Shown here: positions 25,273-34,972 of the stretch, in pieces
Numbering within the stretch: position 1 is the stretch's first letter
How the letters are laid out: every line of letters begins with the position of its first letter
NCBI RefSeq assembly: GCF_024628865.1
Contig: NZ_CP102384.1
Coordinates: forward strand, 3,049,001-3,113,000
DNA: 64,000 nt
Direction: 5' to 3'
Origin: Sphingopyxis sp. DBS4
Lineage (GTDB): Bacteria; Pseudomonadota; Alphaproteobacteria; Sphingomonadales; Sphingomonadaceae
Made by a program: the position numbers and the translations under genes
The notes under the pieces: generated by a model
Told to the model about the DNA's origin: nothing
Seen by the model: only the letters and a program-made list of their open reading frames with translations
Databases searched by the model: none

Positions 25273-26484
25273 GTGACCCTTACGCTTCTCGCCGCCGCCC
25301 AGACCGCTGCCCCGCAACCCGCTGCCGCAGGGCCGGCCGCTACAGCGACCGATCCGCTGGGCGACCTGCGCCATTATTGGGACGCGAGCGCCGCCTGGGT
25401 GAACAGCCACTGGCTGCAGATCGGCATCGCGATCGGCGTCGGGCTGATCATCTATGCGCTGCTGACGATGGCCCGGCGCTTCGCGCTCAAGCTTGCGCAG
25501 TCGGCCGATGCAGACATGAGCTTCACGCACATCGCCGGGCGCGTCCTGCACAAGACCAAGTCGACGGTGCTCGCGATTGTCGCGATCCGCCTCGTTGCGG
25601 GCTATGCGCAGCCGCCGGCGGTGATCCTGCAGCTCATCCAGTTCGTCTTCACGATCGCGGTGGTGATGCAGGTCGCGATCTGGGCGCGCGAGATCGTGCT
25701 CGGCCTGATCCAGCGTCGCGCCGCCGAAGGACATAATGAAACGCTCAGCAATGCGATGGGAATCATCCGGCTGCTGATCAGCGTCGCGCTGTTCGCGATC
25801 GCCGCAATCGTCATCCTCGACAATATGGGGGTCAACGTCACCGGGCTGGTCGCGGGCCTCGGCATCGGCGGCATCGCGATCGGCCTCGCCGCGCAGGGCA
25901 TCTTCTCCGACCTCTTCGCCTCGCTCTCGATCATCTTCGACCGGCCGTTCCGGGTCGGCGAGACGATCAAATATGATACGAGCACCGCGACGGTCGAGCG
26001 CATCGGCCTCAAGAGCACCCGGCTGCGCTCGGTGAACGGCGAGCTTCTGGTCATCTCCAACACCAATCTGCTCAGCAAGGAGATCACCAATTTCGCGCAT
26101 CTTCACCGGCGGCGGGTGAGCTTCGTCCTCAACATCATCTATCAGACGAGCCCCGACATGCTTCGCGCGCTTCCCGCATTGCTGGAAGAACAGGTGAAGG
26201 CGGCAGGGCATGAGTTCATCCGGTCGAGCTTCGTGACCTTCAGCGCGTCGAGCCTCGACTTCGAACTTTTGTTCGACGTGTTCAGCGATCAATATGACGA
26301 GGTGGCGGCGGCGCGCACCGATGTCGCGATCCGCCTGTTCGAGGCGCTTTCGGCCGCCGGATACGACTTCGCCTATCCGACCCAGACGACCTTCACCGCC
26401 GCGCCCGACGGCACGATGATCATGCCCTATCCCGAGTCCCCGAAGCCCCGGGCAGGCGCCGCGAAGCCCGCCAAGCCGGACTGA
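25273..26484 (+). CDS. mscS: Small-conductance mechanosensitive channel (MscS family)
   Basis: 403 residues from GTG at 25273, preceded by AAGAGG. A short leader with possible signal sequence is followed by four or so membrane segments; the pore helix region GLVAGLGIGGIAIGLAAQGIFSD at about 190-212 has the Gly/Ala packing typical of MscS TM3, then FASLSIIFDRPFRVGE begins the beta domain. It releases solutes on hypo-osmotic shock. The C-terminal 30 residues are Pro/Ala-rich and atypical. Confidence 0.9.
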   Translation: MTLTLLAAAQTAAPQPAAAGPAATATDPLGDLRHYWDASAAWVNSHWLQIGIAIGVGLIIYALLTMARRFALKLAQSADADMSFTHIAGRVLHKTKSTVLAIVAIRLVAGYAQPPAVILQLIQFVFTIAVVMQVAIWAREIVLGLIQRRAAEGHNETLSNAMGIIRLLISVALFAIAAIVILDNMGVNVTGLVAGLGIGGIAIGLAAQGIFSDLFASLSIIFDRPFRVGETIKYDTSTATVERIGLKSTRLRSVNGELLVISNTNLLSKEITNFAHLHRRRVSFVLNIIYQTSPDMLRALPALLEEQVKAAGHEFIRSSFVTFSASSLDFELLFDVFSDQYDEVAAARTDVAIRLFEALSAAGYDFAYPTQTTFTAAPDGTMIMPYPESPKPRAGAAKPAKPD

Positions 26485-26517
26485 CGTTACGGCACCGTAG
26501 CGCAAAGTCCTTCACTC

Positions 26518-26533
26518 TTGTGCAATGCGGCAA
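26518..26533. promoter_or_regulatory. TTGTGCAATGC-type site upstream of the MaoC gene
   Basis: TTGTGCAATGCGGCAA lies 47-62 nt upstream of the MaoC start. A 14/16 match occurs upstream of phaZ (34775-34790). The first six bases could also be a -35 box, with TAGAAC at 26542-26547 as -10 (18-bp spacer). A shared PHA/fatty-acid regulator such as PhaR is a possible ligand. Confidence 0.4.
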
Positions 26534-26579
26534 GACGGGCCTAGAACGCGCCCCGAACCAACAATCGAGGGGAATGCGA

Positions 26580-27038
26580 ATGGCTACTATCACGCCGCAG
26601 GAACTGCAGACCAAGGTCGGCGAACATCTCGGCACGTCCGACTGGGTGCTCGTCGATCAGGAGATGATCAACAAGTTCGCCGATGCGACGGGCGACCACC
26701 AGTTCATCCATGTCGATGCGGAAAAGGCAAAGCTGACCCCGTTCGGCGGCACGATCGCCCACGGCTTCCTGACGCTGTCGCTGATCCCGATGCTCGGCGC
26801 GAGCACCGACGGGCCGAAGGTCGGCGGCGTCAAGATGGGCGTCAACTACGGCGGCAACAAGGTCCGCTTCCTCGCCCCCGTCCGTTCGGGCAAGCGCGTG
26901 CGCAGCCATGTCAAGCTGCTCGAGCTCGACGAGAAGCGCCCCGGCCAATGGCAACAGACCAACGAGATCAGCATCGAGATCGAGGGCGAGGACAAGCCCG
27001 CGCTGATCGCCGAATGGATTACGCAATTCTTCGTCTGA
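26580..27038 (+). CDS. MaoC-like (R)-hydratase / NodN family
   Basis: 152 residues, a single hot-dog domain. FADATGDHQFIHVD at about 34-47 holds the catalytic Asp and His of MaoC-type hydratases, followed by PFGGTIAHGFLTLSLIP. It hydrates enoyl-CoA to (R)-3-hydroxyacyl-CoA or acts on a related thioester. ATG at 26580 follows GAGGGGAATGCGA. It is upstream of a thiolase gene and shares a promoter motif with the PHA depolymerase gene, consistent with fatty-acid/PHA metabolism. Confidence 0.85.
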   Translation: MATITPQELQTKVGEHLGTSDWVLVDQEMINKFADATGDHQFIHVDAEKAKLTPFGGTIAHGFLTLSLIPMLGASTDGPKVGGVKMGVNYGGNKVRFLAPVRSGKRVRSHVKLLELDEKRPGQWQQTNEISIEIEGEDKPALIAEWITQFFV

Positions 27039-27101
27039 ACGGAAATATCCGGCTGACCTCCCCCGAAAAGATAATCGGAACCAAGCAGAAGGACTCCTAT
27101 C

Positions 27102-28283
<1,182 letters not shown>

Positions 28284-28284
28284 T

Positions 28285-28869
28285 TTGCGCCTGAACGCTC
28301 CGCGTATCGAGCCGGTCGACCTGGGCCGGCTCGATGCCGATCAACGCACCGCGCTCGAACCCTTCCTTGCCACCAATGGCGGCAAGGTGGGGGGCGGTCG
28401 GGTGCTCAACATCTTCCGCACCCTCGCGCACGCGCCCAAGGCGCTCACCGCTTTCCTGGGTTGGGGCGGTTATATATTGTCGCGGCGCAATGCGCTGTCG
28501 GAGCGCGACCGCGAGCTCGTCATCCTGCGCACCGGCTACAACTGCCGCTCGGGCTACGAATGGACGCAGCACAAGCGCATCGGTCTCGACTGCGACCTGT
28601 CCGAGGCCGAGATCGAGCGGATCAAGACCGGTCCGGACGCGGAAGGCTGGAGCGACCTCGACCGCGCCATGCTGCGCGCGGCCGACGAACTGACCGGCCA
28701 GCATTTCGTGACCGACGCGACCTGGGCCGCGCTCGCGCCGCTCGGCGACAAGGGCCGCATGGATCTGGTCTTCACCGTCGGCCAATACACCCAGGTTTCG
28801 ATGATTTTGAACAGCTTCGGCATCCAGGTCGAAGAAGGCTGGGAGGTCGACCCCGACCTCAAGGCCTGA
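28285..28869 (+). CDS. Carboxymuconolactone-decarboxylase-family protein
   Basis: 194 residues from TTG at 28285, with GAGG about nine bases upstream inside the thiolase gene; no closer ATG exists. The AhpD-like core is LVILRTGYNCRSGYEWTQHKRIG, where the first Cys and the YEW-x-x-H residues mark the group that lacks the second redox Cys. Function may be peroxide reduction or lactone chemistry; substrates are unknown. Translation is probably coupled to the thiolase. Confidence 0.75.
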   Translation: MRLNAPRIEPVDLGRLDADQRTALEPFLATNGGKVGGGRVLNIFRTLAHAPKALTAFLGWGGYILSRRNALSERDRELVILRTGYNCRSGYEWTQHKRIGLDCDLSEAEIERIKTGPDAEGWSDLDRAMLRAADELTGQHFVTDATWAALAPLGDKGRMDLVFTVGQYTQVSMILNSFGIQVEEGWEVDPDLKA

Positions 28870-28878
28870 AAAGGGAGA

Positions 28879-29175
28879 ATGGATATGAGTGCCATCGGCG
28901 TGATCGCGACGCTGCGCGTGCAGCCCGGCAAGGAAGGTGATTTCGAGGCGGCCTTCGCCGAACTCGCCGCCGCGGTGAATGCCGACGAACCCGGCAACAG
29001 CTTCTACCGCCTGTTCCGCACCGACGAGACCGGCACCTACAAGGTGCTCGAATGCTATGACGACGCCGCGGCGGTCGAGGCGCACCGCGCATCGACCCAT
29101 TTCCGCGAGATCGGCGCCCGCTTCGGTCCCTGGCTCGCCGGCGCGCCCGACATCGAACGTCTCGCCGCAGCCTGA
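28879..29175 (+). CDS. Antibiotic-biosynthesis-monooxygenase-domain protein
   Basis: 98 residues, one ABM ferredoxin-like domain: VIATLRVQPGKEGDFEAAF, then NSFYRLFRTDE and THFREIGARFGPWL. It resembles YgiN-type quinol monooxygenases, which act without cofactor. AAGGGAG precedes ATG at 28879; a second in-frame ATG is at 28885. The third gene of a run with the thiolase and CMD-family genes, so a shared role in aromatic or acyl degradation is plausible. Confidence 0.8.
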   Translation: MDMSAIGVIATLRVQPGKEGDFEAAFAELAAAVNADEPGNSFYRLFRTDETGTYKVLECYDDAAAVEAHRASTHFREIGARFGPWLAGAPDIERLAAA

Positions 29176-29184
29176 CGGCCGGCG

Positions 29185-29667
29185 CTACTTGACCCGGTTG
29201 AACAGGTTCGTGCGCATCCCCGGCGTGCCGTCCTTGGTGAAAAAGACGACCGTTTCGGTCATCGTCTTTCCATCGGGCGACACCGTATAGGTGCGCATCG
29301 ATCCCGGCACCCCGCCGAGCGCGAGCGCGGTGACCATCACATTCGGCTCGGGCATTCGCGTCGCGACGGTGTCGGCCTCCAGATTGCCCTCGACATGGAC
29401 GGGTTTGCCGTCGGGCGCCCAGGTCGACTTCGCCCGGACCATCTTCCCGTCGGGCAGCGTCACGTCGACCAGCGTCCGCCATTGGCCCGCACCCGCGTCG
29501 CTATAGGTGATCGTGACGCTCTTCGGCCGCGCCTCGGGCGGGATCGGCAGCTTCGCGACATCGACCGCCCAGGTGCCGATCAGCGGCGAAACCGCGGCAT
29601 CCTCGGCCAGCGCAGGAGCGACCTGCATCGCGCCGGCGATGAACAGGATGGGAAAGAGCGCTTTCAT
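29185..29667 (-). CDS. Secreted lipocalin-like protein of unknown function
   Basis: 160 residues with a clear signal peptide (MKALFPILFIAGAMQVAPALAE). The mature part has beta-strand repeats such as SVTITYSD, RTLVDVTLPDG and RTYTVSPDGKTMTETVVFF, the pattern of small periplasmic beta-barrel proteins. GGAGAGGTCCG precedes the ATG. It lies downstream of soxR in the same direction, with a 55-bp gap. Confidence 0.6.
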   Translation of the reverse strand: MKALFPILFIAGAMQVAPALAEDAAVSPLIGTWAVDVAKLPIPPEARPKSVTITYSDAGAGQWRTLVDVTLPDGKMVRAKSTWAPDGKPVHVEGNLEADTVATRMPEPNVMVTALALGGVPGSMRTYTVSPDGKTMTETVVFFTKDGTPGMRTNLFNRVK

Positions 29668-29722
29668 CGGACCTCTCCAAGTCATTTCATATCGTTGCCT
29701 TTTATCCGGCACTGTCCATCCG

Positions 29723-30193
29723 TCAATCGACGTCGGCAATCTCCCCCGCCCGGTCGCCGAGCAGATAGCGCGGCCCCGCGCCGCGTTGCGCCGCCTTGTC
29801 GCCGCGGTTGTAGAGACCGCATTTCTTGAGCGACAGGCAGCCGCAGCCGATGCACTGGTCGAGCAGTTCGCGCGTGCGTTCGAGCGCCGCGATCCGCGCA
29901 TCTATGCGCGCGCGCAGCCCGGTGCTGATCCGCGTCCAGTCGGCGGCATTGGGCGTGCGCCCGGCCGGCAGCCCCGCGAGTTCGGCCGCGATCTCCTCGA
30001 GGCTGAGCCCCATCTGCTGCGCGATCAGGATGAAGGAGACGCGGCGGATGTCGGCGCGCAGGAACCGCCGCTGCCCGCCTCCCGAGCGCAGCGCCGCGAG
30101 CAGCCCCTTCGCTTCGTAAAAGCGGATCGCCGACACCGCGACTCCGGTGCGCGCGGCGAGTTCGCCGATCGCGATCAGGTCGGTGCGATGCAT
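29723..30193 (-). CDS. soxR: Redox-sensitive regulator SoxR (MerR family)
   Basis: 156 residues. MerR HTH at 8-30 (IAIGELAARTGVAVSAIRFYEAKGLL), a long dimerisation helix, then the [2Fe-2S] cluster ligands CIGCGCLSLKKC at about 119-130. Oxidation of the cluster by redox-cycling compounds activates target promoters. As in most non-enteric bacteria there is no soxS nearby. A 19-bp-spacer promoter with a SoxR-box-like dyad lies upstream of the divergent VOC gene and is its likely target. Confidence 0.94.
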   Translation of the reverse strand: MHRTDLIAIGELAARTGVAVSAIRFYEAKGLLAALRSGGGQRRFLRADIRRVSFILIAQQMGLSLEEIAAELAGLPAGRTPNAADWTRISTGLRARIDARIAALERTRELLDQCIGCGCLSLKKCGLYNRGDKAAQRGAGPRYLLGDRAGEIADVD

Positions 30194-30209
30194 TGTCTTT
30201 CTCCTGTTC

Positions 30210-30239
30210 CGTCATTGTGAGCGAAACGAAGCAATGACG
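30210..30239. repeat. 30-bp REP-like palindrome, copy 2
   Basis: CGTCATTG and CAATGACG arms flank a GAGCGAAACGAA-like core; 28 of 30 bases match the copy at 19879-19908. It separates soxR from the divergent promoter. Confidence 0.75.
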
Positions 30240-30247
30240 ATTGCCTC

Positions 30248-30278
30248 TTGATCTAAACCTGACTTGAGCTTTCATAAC
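30248..30278 (+). promoter_or_regulatory. SoxR-type promoter for the VOC gene
   Basis: TTGATC (30248-30253) and CATAAC (30273-30278) are separated by 19 bp, the over-long spacer that MerR-family activators need. Bases 30252-30269 in the spacer match the SoxR box CCTCAAGTTAACTTGAGG at 12 of 18 positions, including the right half ACTTGAG. Confidence 0.6.
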
Positions 30279-30309
30279 GGCCGCGTCAATCCGAATCAGG
30301 AGCCTTTTC

Positions 30310-30705
30310 GTGACGCATCCCTTCATCGAGCATGTGAATCTCACCGTCAGCGACCCCGATCGCACCGCGGGCATCCTGTCGGCAATCTTCGGCTGGCACG
30401 AGCGCTGGCGCGGCCCGGCGCGAGACGGCGGCCGCACGATCCACCTCGGCAGCGACGCCGCCTACGTCGCGCTCTATACCGGCCCCGACGGCGAACATGC
30501 CGACGCGCGCTACCCGAAGGGCGAACCGCTCAACCATGTCGGGGTGCAGGTCGACGATCTCGACACGATCGAGATGCGCGTGAAGGCGGTCGGCCTGACC
30601 CCCTTCAACCATGGTGATTACGAGCCCGGCCGGCGCTTCTATTTCCTCGATCCCGACGGCATCGAATATGAAGTCGTCAGCTATTCGGAGCCGCGCCGGC
30701 GCTGA
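30310..30705 (+). CDS. VOC-family protein (glyoxalase-like)
   Basis: 131 residues from a GTG start after CAGGAGCC. VOC fold motifs: IEHVNLTVSDPDRTAGILSAIFGW, a central LNHVGVQVDD and RFYFLDPDGIEYEVV with a C-terminal Glu metal ligand. It could be a metal-dependent lyase, thiol transferase or dioxygenase. Divergent from soxR and preceded by a SoxR-type promoter, so it probably protects against redox-active compounds. Confidence 0.85.
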   Translation: MTHPFIEHVNLTVSDPDRTAGILSAIFGWHERWRGPARDGGRTIHLGSDAAYVALYTGPDGEHADARYPKGEPLNHVGVQVDDLDTIEMRVKAVGLTPFNHGDYEPGRRFYFLDPDGIEYEVVSYSEPRRR

Positions 30706-30772
30706 GCAGAGCAACGTCACGGCGCCCAGCGCGTTGATCGGGTATCGGGGGGACGACAAGGAGTCTCGACCG

Positions 30773-31237
30773 ATGAGCGACGATATCAAGAAAGCCTTCT
30801 GGAAGGCGCTCGACGCCAGCCCCTATGTGATGGTCGGCATGACCGGCGAGCGCGAGCATCATGTCCCGATGAACGCGCAGCTCGACAAGGATGCGAACAG
30901 CGCCTGGTGGTTCTTCACCGCCACCGACAACCGGCTCGCCGCGGGCGGCCCGGCGATGGCGCAATTCGCCTCGAAGGGGCACGACCTCTTCGCCTGCATT
31001 TCGGGCACGCTGCGCCGCGAGGAGGATCGCGCGGTGCTCGACCGATTGTGGAACAACGGCATCGCCGCCTGGTATCCGGGCGGCAAAGGCGATCCCAAGC
31101 TCGTCCTGCTGCGCTTCGACCTCGAGGATGCCGAAATCTGGACCGCCGATCCGGGAATCAAGGGGCTGTTCAAGCTCGCCACCGGCATGACGATGAAAGG
31201 CGGCGACCTCGGCAAGCACGCCGAGGTGACGCTTTAG
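30773..31237 (+). CDS. Pyridoxamine 5'-phosphate oxidase-like general stress protein
   Basis: 154 residues of the flavin-binding split-barrel type (PF16242-like). Start MSDDIKKAFWKALDASPYVMVG, then WWFFTATDNRLAAG and LVLLRFDLEDAEIWTAD. These proteins bind FMN/FAD or F420 but lack proven PdxH activity. The stop overlaps that of the convergent marR gene. Possibly in the same SoxR-controlled transcript as the VOC gene, 67 nt upstream. Confidence 0.85.
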   Translation: MSDDIKKAFWKALDASPYVMVGMTGEREHHVPMNAQLDKDANSAWWFFTATDNRLAAGGPAMAQFASKGHDLFACISGTLRREEDRAVLDRLWNNGIAAWYPGGKGDPKLVLLRFDLEDAEIWTADPGIKGLFKLATGMTMKGGDLGKHAEVTL

Positions 31238-31716
31238 GACGCGTTTGCAGCCCGCTCGCGCGCCTCGATCGCGATGTCGATCAGCGCCGACAGCACGCGC
31301 CGCGCCGCCGCGATATCGTCGGCGCTCACGCGCGTCGCCAGCTTCGCGTCGACCGCATCGCGCGCCTTGCCTTGCACCGCCGCCGCATGCGCGCCGCGCT
31401 CGGTCAGCCGCAGCACGAACCGTCGCCGGTCCGCAGGATCGACCTGCCGCTCCAGATAGCCGCGCATCACCAGCGTATCGACAAGCTGCCCCGCCGCCTG
31501 TTTCGAGATGCGCAGATCCTGAATCAGCGCGCTCAGCGGCACATCCTCGGCCCCGAGCGCGAGGCCGCCGATCACATAGAGTCCATTGGCGGGAATATCG
31601 TCGAACCCCGCGCGGTCGAGCGCCCGGCGCATCGCTCCGCCATAGGTGGTGCGGGCGTGGCGCAGCAGCGCGGGCATGACGATGTCGTGGTGGCGGGGGG
31701 TGTTGGCGTCGGTCAT
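31234..31716 (-). CDS. MarR-family transcriptional regulator
   Basis: 160 residues. Winged HTH core VPLSALIQDLRISKQAAGQLVDTLVMRGYLERQVDPADRRRFVLRLTERG, with the DPADRR wing typical of MarR. It forms dimers that leave DNA when a small ligand binds. An AT-rich 19-bp palindrome (31751-31769) about 35 bp upstream is a likely autoregulatory site that could also affect the divergent DUF805-like gene. Confidence 0.9.
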   Translation of the reverse strand: MTDANTPRHHDIVMPALLRHARTTYGGAMRRALDRAGFDDIPANGLYVIGGLALGAEDVPLSALIQDLRISKQAAGQLVDTLVMRGYLERQVDPADRRRFVLRLTERGAHAAAVQGKARDAVDAKLATRVSADDIAAARRVLSALIDIAIEARERAANAS

Positions 31717-31750
31717 GCAGGCATGATATAGTCCAAAATACGGATAGTCA

Positions 31751-31769
31751 ATATTATTTACTTTAATAT
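31751..31769. promoter_or_regulatory. Candidate MarR operator
   Basis: ATATTA and TAATAT arms flank TTTACTT in a very AT-rich stretch (31726-31770) between marR and the DUF805-like gene. Size and AT content fit MarR-family operators. Confidence 0.45.
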
Positions 31770-31807
31770 GATGGACTCGGTCGTGCGTTAGACGCCATAA
31801 GCTCCTT

Positions 31808-32200
31808 ATGGGCGCCTGGATCGAACGTCATTTCGCATGGCATGGCTTGACGAGCCGCGCCGAATATCGGCGTTGGCTGCCGCTTATCATCCTCGCCGAG
31901 ATGACGCTACTCGCCGGCCTGTTTTGGTTCGGCGAGCGCGGCATGATCCATTTCGATGATTTTGGATGGCCGGACACCCTGTTATTCGCCGTTGCTTTGG
32001 CCTATTCGATCGGCTGGCTGTTCCTGACCGCACGGCGGCTGCGGGCTGCTGGAATTTCAAGGGCTTGGTTGATTTTCGCGGTCATGACCTATATTTTTCC
32101 GATCGGCAGCATTTACATCAATGGGCCCATTATCGCTTCGCTGTTGCTGACGGCGGTGGGCGCGACGGCACAAGACCGTCGCGAGATATTGATCACCTAA
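31808..32200 (+). CDS. DUF805-like small membrane protein
   Basis: 130 residues with about four transmembrane helices. GLTSRAEYRRWLPLI near the N-terminus and LTARRLRAAGISRAWLI in the middle follow the DUF805 layout (amphipathic Arg segment before each helix pair). Function of the family is unknown. Its stop overlaps that of the convergent epimerase gene. Lower GC than neighbours at the start, consistent with the AT-rich promoter. Confidence 0.7.
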   Translation: MGAWIERHFAWHGLTSRAEYRRWLPLIILAEMTLLAGLFWFGERGMIHFDDFGWPDTLLFAVALAYSIGWLFLTARRLRAAGISRAWLIFAVMTYIFPIGSIYINGPIIASLLLTAVGATAQDRREILIT

Positions 32201-33186
32201 AGCGGCGGCGCGACTCGTCCTTCGCGGAACTCGAACCCGCCCTCGCGGTCGCGCGCGAGCAGCGCCGGCCCGTCGAGATCGACCCAGCGCGCGCGCTGCG
32301 CGAGGACGAAGGCGGGCGCGATCGCCAGGCTGGTGCAGAGCATGCAACCAACCATGATCGACAGCCCCGCCGCGTCGGCGGCATCCGCAAGTCGCAACGC
32401 CTCGGTGAGCCCGCCGGCCTTGTCGAGCTTGATGTTCACCCCGTCGTAAAAAGGCCCGATGCGCGCGATATCGGCGGCGGTGTGGCAGCTTTCGTCGGCG
32501 ACGAAGGGGATCGGTGCATAGACTCCGTCGAGCAAAGCGTCGGCGCCGACCGGCACCGGCTGTTCGATCATCTCGACCCCCATGTCGGCCAGCGCCTCGG
32601 TCTCGCCGAGCAGATCGACCTGCCCCCAGCTTTCATTGGCGTCGACGATCAGCCGCGCGTTCGGCGCGCCCTTGCGCACCCCCGCAACGCGAAGCCGGTC
32701 GTCCTCGCCGGTCAGCTTGATCTTGAGCAGACGATAGCCGTCGGCTTCGGCGGTCGCGGCGGCTTCGGCCATCGCACCCGGCGTGCCGAGCGAAATGGTG
32801 AAAGCGGTGACACGCGCGGTCGGCGCGCCATCGCACCCGGCAAGCTGCCACAGCCGAAGGCCGCGCTGCTTCGCTTCCAGGTCCCACAGCGCGCAGTCGA
32901 GCGCGTTGCGCGCCGCCCCCGGCGCCATGATCTCCTGAATCGCGCCGCGTGCCTCGGCGGCGCCCAATCCGGCGACAAGCGATGCCGCCTGCAAGATCCG
33001 GTCGCGGCACCCCGCCGCATCCTCGCCCAGATAATAGACCGGCGTCCCCTCGCCGCGCCCGACGGCATCACCATCTTCAACCTCCGCGACGACGACATCG
33101 ACATGCGTCTTCGCGCCGCGGCTGATCACGAACGCCCCCGCCACCGGCCAACGCTCGACGCGCACGCTTTTCAGGTGGATAGCCAT
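32197..33186 (-). CDS. Enolase-superfamily dipeptide epimerase
   Basis: 329 residues, muconate-cycloisomerase subgroup. Catalytic pieces: KIKL at about 149-152 (Lys acid/base), IVDANESW and EQPVP and ADESC (three metal ligands), then NIKLDKAGG (second Lys). This pattern fits L-Ala-D/L-Glu epimerase or the related N-acetyl-glutamate racemase DgcA. It would act in peptidoglycan peptide recycling or D-glutamate catabolism; no DgcN partner is visible here. Confidence 0.85.
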   Translation of the reverse strand: MAIHLKSVRVERWPVAGAFVISRGAKTHVDVVVAEVEDGDAVGRGEGTPVYYLGEDAAGCRDRILQAASLVAGLGAAEARGAIQEIMAPGAARNALDCALWDLEAKQRGLRLWQLAGCDGAPTARVTAFTISLGTPGAMAEAAATAEADGYRLLKIKLTGEDDRLRVAGVRKGAPNARLIVDANESWGQVDLLGETEALADMGVEMIEQPVPVGADALLDGVYAPIPFVADESCHTAADIARIGPFYDGVNIKLDKAGGLTEALRLADAADAAGLSIMVGCMLCTSLAIAPAFVLAQRARWVDLDGPALLARDREGGFEFREGRVAPPL

Positions 33187-33311
33187 GCGGGGAGGCTAGG
33201 CCAGATCGTCAGGACCGGCAAATCCCTTTCGGCCAAAGCGCTGCCCCTCCGGCATGGAACGGAACGATATGGCGGCTTTGGGGTGGGAAAGCGGACATTT
33301 CCAGCTACTTT

Positions 33312-33389
33312 CGTCATCCCGGCGAAGGCCGGGATCTCGCCGGTGCGTCATTACGATAGGGTGAGATCCCGGCCTTCGCCGGGATGACG
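33312..33389. repeat. 78-nt inverted-repeat element, copy 2
   Basis: Arms 33312-33338 and 33363-33389 are identical to those at 2382-2459; the 24-nt loop resembles the reverse complement of that copy's loop. It sits between the epimerase and phaZ genes, both minus strand. Confidence 0.85.
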
Positions 33390-33476
33390 GAGTTCGGTCG
33401 GATTGCTGATGATCCTCCCTGCGGCGTAGCCGTGGGGAGGATCAGGTCCGCTTTCGGTGGAAAACCGCCGCCGCCC

Positions 33477-34697
33477 TCACCCGCTGTGCGCGCGAATCCA
33501 CGTCTCGACCACCGGTGCAATCTCGTCGCGCCATTTGCGGCCGTTGAAGATCCCGTAATGGCCGACGCCCTTCGCCATCAGATATTTCTTCTTGTCCGCG
33601 GGCACCGCCTTGGCGAGCGTCAGCGCCGCCTTGGTCTGGCCGATCCCCGAAATATCGTCGCGCTCGCCCTCGATCGCGAGGATCGCGATATCCTCGATCT
33701 TCGTCAGGTCGACCGGCTTGCCGCGATGGAGCATCTCGCCCTTGGGCAGCAGGTGGCGCTGGAACACGACATCGACCGTCTGGAGATAGAATTCGGCGGT
33801 CATGTCGCACACCGCGCGATATTCGTCATAGAATTCCTTGGTCTTGTCGGCGCTCTCGCCGTCACCGTCGACCAGATGCTTGAACATCTCCCAATGGCTC
33901 ATCATGTGATTGCCGAGGTTCATCGACATGAAACCGGCAAGCTGGAGGAATCCCGGATAGACGCGGCGCCCGGCGCCCGGATACCAGGCCGGGACGGTCG
34001 CGATGACATTCTCCTGAAACCAGGCATAGGGCCGCGTCGTCGCATGCTGGTTGACCGCGGTCGGCGCCTTGCGCGTATCGATCGGCCCGCCCATCATCGT
34101 CAGCGTCTTCGGTCGGCACTTGTGCTTTCCGGCCGCCATCACCGCGGCCGCGGCGAGGCTGGGCACCGACGGCTGGCACACCGCGAGCATATGCGCGCCC
34201 GGCCCGATATGCTCGAGCCACGCGATCAGATAGTCGACATAGTCGTCGAGATCGAACTTGCCTGCTTCCAGCGGCACGTTGCGCGCGTCGCGCCAGTCGG
34301 TGATCCACACGTCGTGATCAGGCAGCATCCGCTCGACGGTGCCGCGCAGCAAGGTCGCATAATGACCCGACATCGGCGCGACGATCAGCAGCTTCGGCTT
34401 CCCCGCGCTCGCCCGATGCTTGAAATGCTTGAGCTGACCAAAGGGCTTGCGCGCCTCGATCGCTTCGGCGACGCGCACCGTCTCGCCGTCGACGACAGTG
34501 TCATACAGTTCGAACCCCGGCTTGCCGCGCGGCGCCGCGGCGTGCGCGAAGACTTCGAGCGCCGAGGCGAACATCGGGCTGCCGCCGAAATAGCCGAGCG
34601 GATTGGCGGGATGCTGAATCGCCTGCGCCCCGGCGGTCGCCAGCGCGCTCGCTCCCGCGAGCCAGCTCTTCTGCATGTCAAAGGCGTGATACAGCAT
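33477..34697 (-). CDS. phaZ: Intracellular polyhydroxyalkanoate depolymerase
   Basis: 406 residues. AVCQPSVPS at about 172-180 is the active-site box of PhaZa1-type depolymerases, with Cys174 as nucleophile in place of Ser. GVGHYGIFNGRKWRDEI near the C-terminus supplies the His. The start MLYHAFDMQKSW fits the family. It degrades stored PHB granules in the cytosol. A TTGTGCAATGC-type site 78-93 bp upstream is shared with the MaoC gene. PHA synthase genes are not in the window. Confidence 0.93.
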   Translation of the reverse strand: MLYHAFDMQKSWLAGASALATAGAQAIQHPANPLGYFGGSPMFASALEVFAHAAAPRGKPGFELYDTVVDGETVRVAEAIEARKPFGQLKHFKHRASAGKPKLLIVAPMSGHYATLLRGTVERMLPDHDVWITDWRDARNVPLEAGKFDLDDYVDYLIAWLEHIGPGAHMLAVCQPSVPSLAAAAVMAAGKHKCRPKTLTMMGGPIDTRKAPTAVNQHATTRPYAWFQENVIATVPAWYPGAGRRVYPGFLQLAGFMSMNLGNHMMSHWEMFKHLVDGDGESADKTKEFYDEYRAVCDMTAEFYLQTVDVVFQRHLLPKGEMLHRGKPVDLTKIEDIAILAIEGERDDISGIGQTKAALTLAKAVPADKKKYLMAKGVGHYGIFNGRKWRDEIAPVVETWIRAHSG

Positions 34698-34774
34698 GTT
34701 CGATGGGCCCCTTGCGTGTCGTCGGGCGCTCGTCCGGCACCCCGATTGCTGAGTAGTCTAGGCAATCATCGCCA

Positions 34775-34790
34775 TTGTGCAATGCATCAA
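34775..34790. promoter_or_regulatory. TTGTGCAATGC-type site upstream of phaZ
   Basis: TTGTGCAATGCATCAA matches the site upstream of the MaoC gene (26518-26533) at 14 of 16 positions. It lies 78-93 bp upstream of the phaZ ATG, where a repressor such as PhaR could act. Confidence 0.4.
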
Positions 34791-34972
34791 AAGCGTTGCA
34801 GTCTCGGTTCATCGATAATATTCCGGGATGGCAGGGCGCCGATACGCCCTTTCGGAGTGAATATGTCTGAGATTGCGGGCAACCGCTAACATCCCGGCGA
34901 AAGGGATGATGCAAACGCCGCTGGCCGATGGGCCGGCGCGCCTTTTGTTGCTTGAAAATCCCGGACACTCCA

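Noticed and set aside
34863..34889. Eight-codon frame before yjhX as a leader peptide
   Set aside because: No ribosome site or attenuator-like hairpins with it; too short to support.
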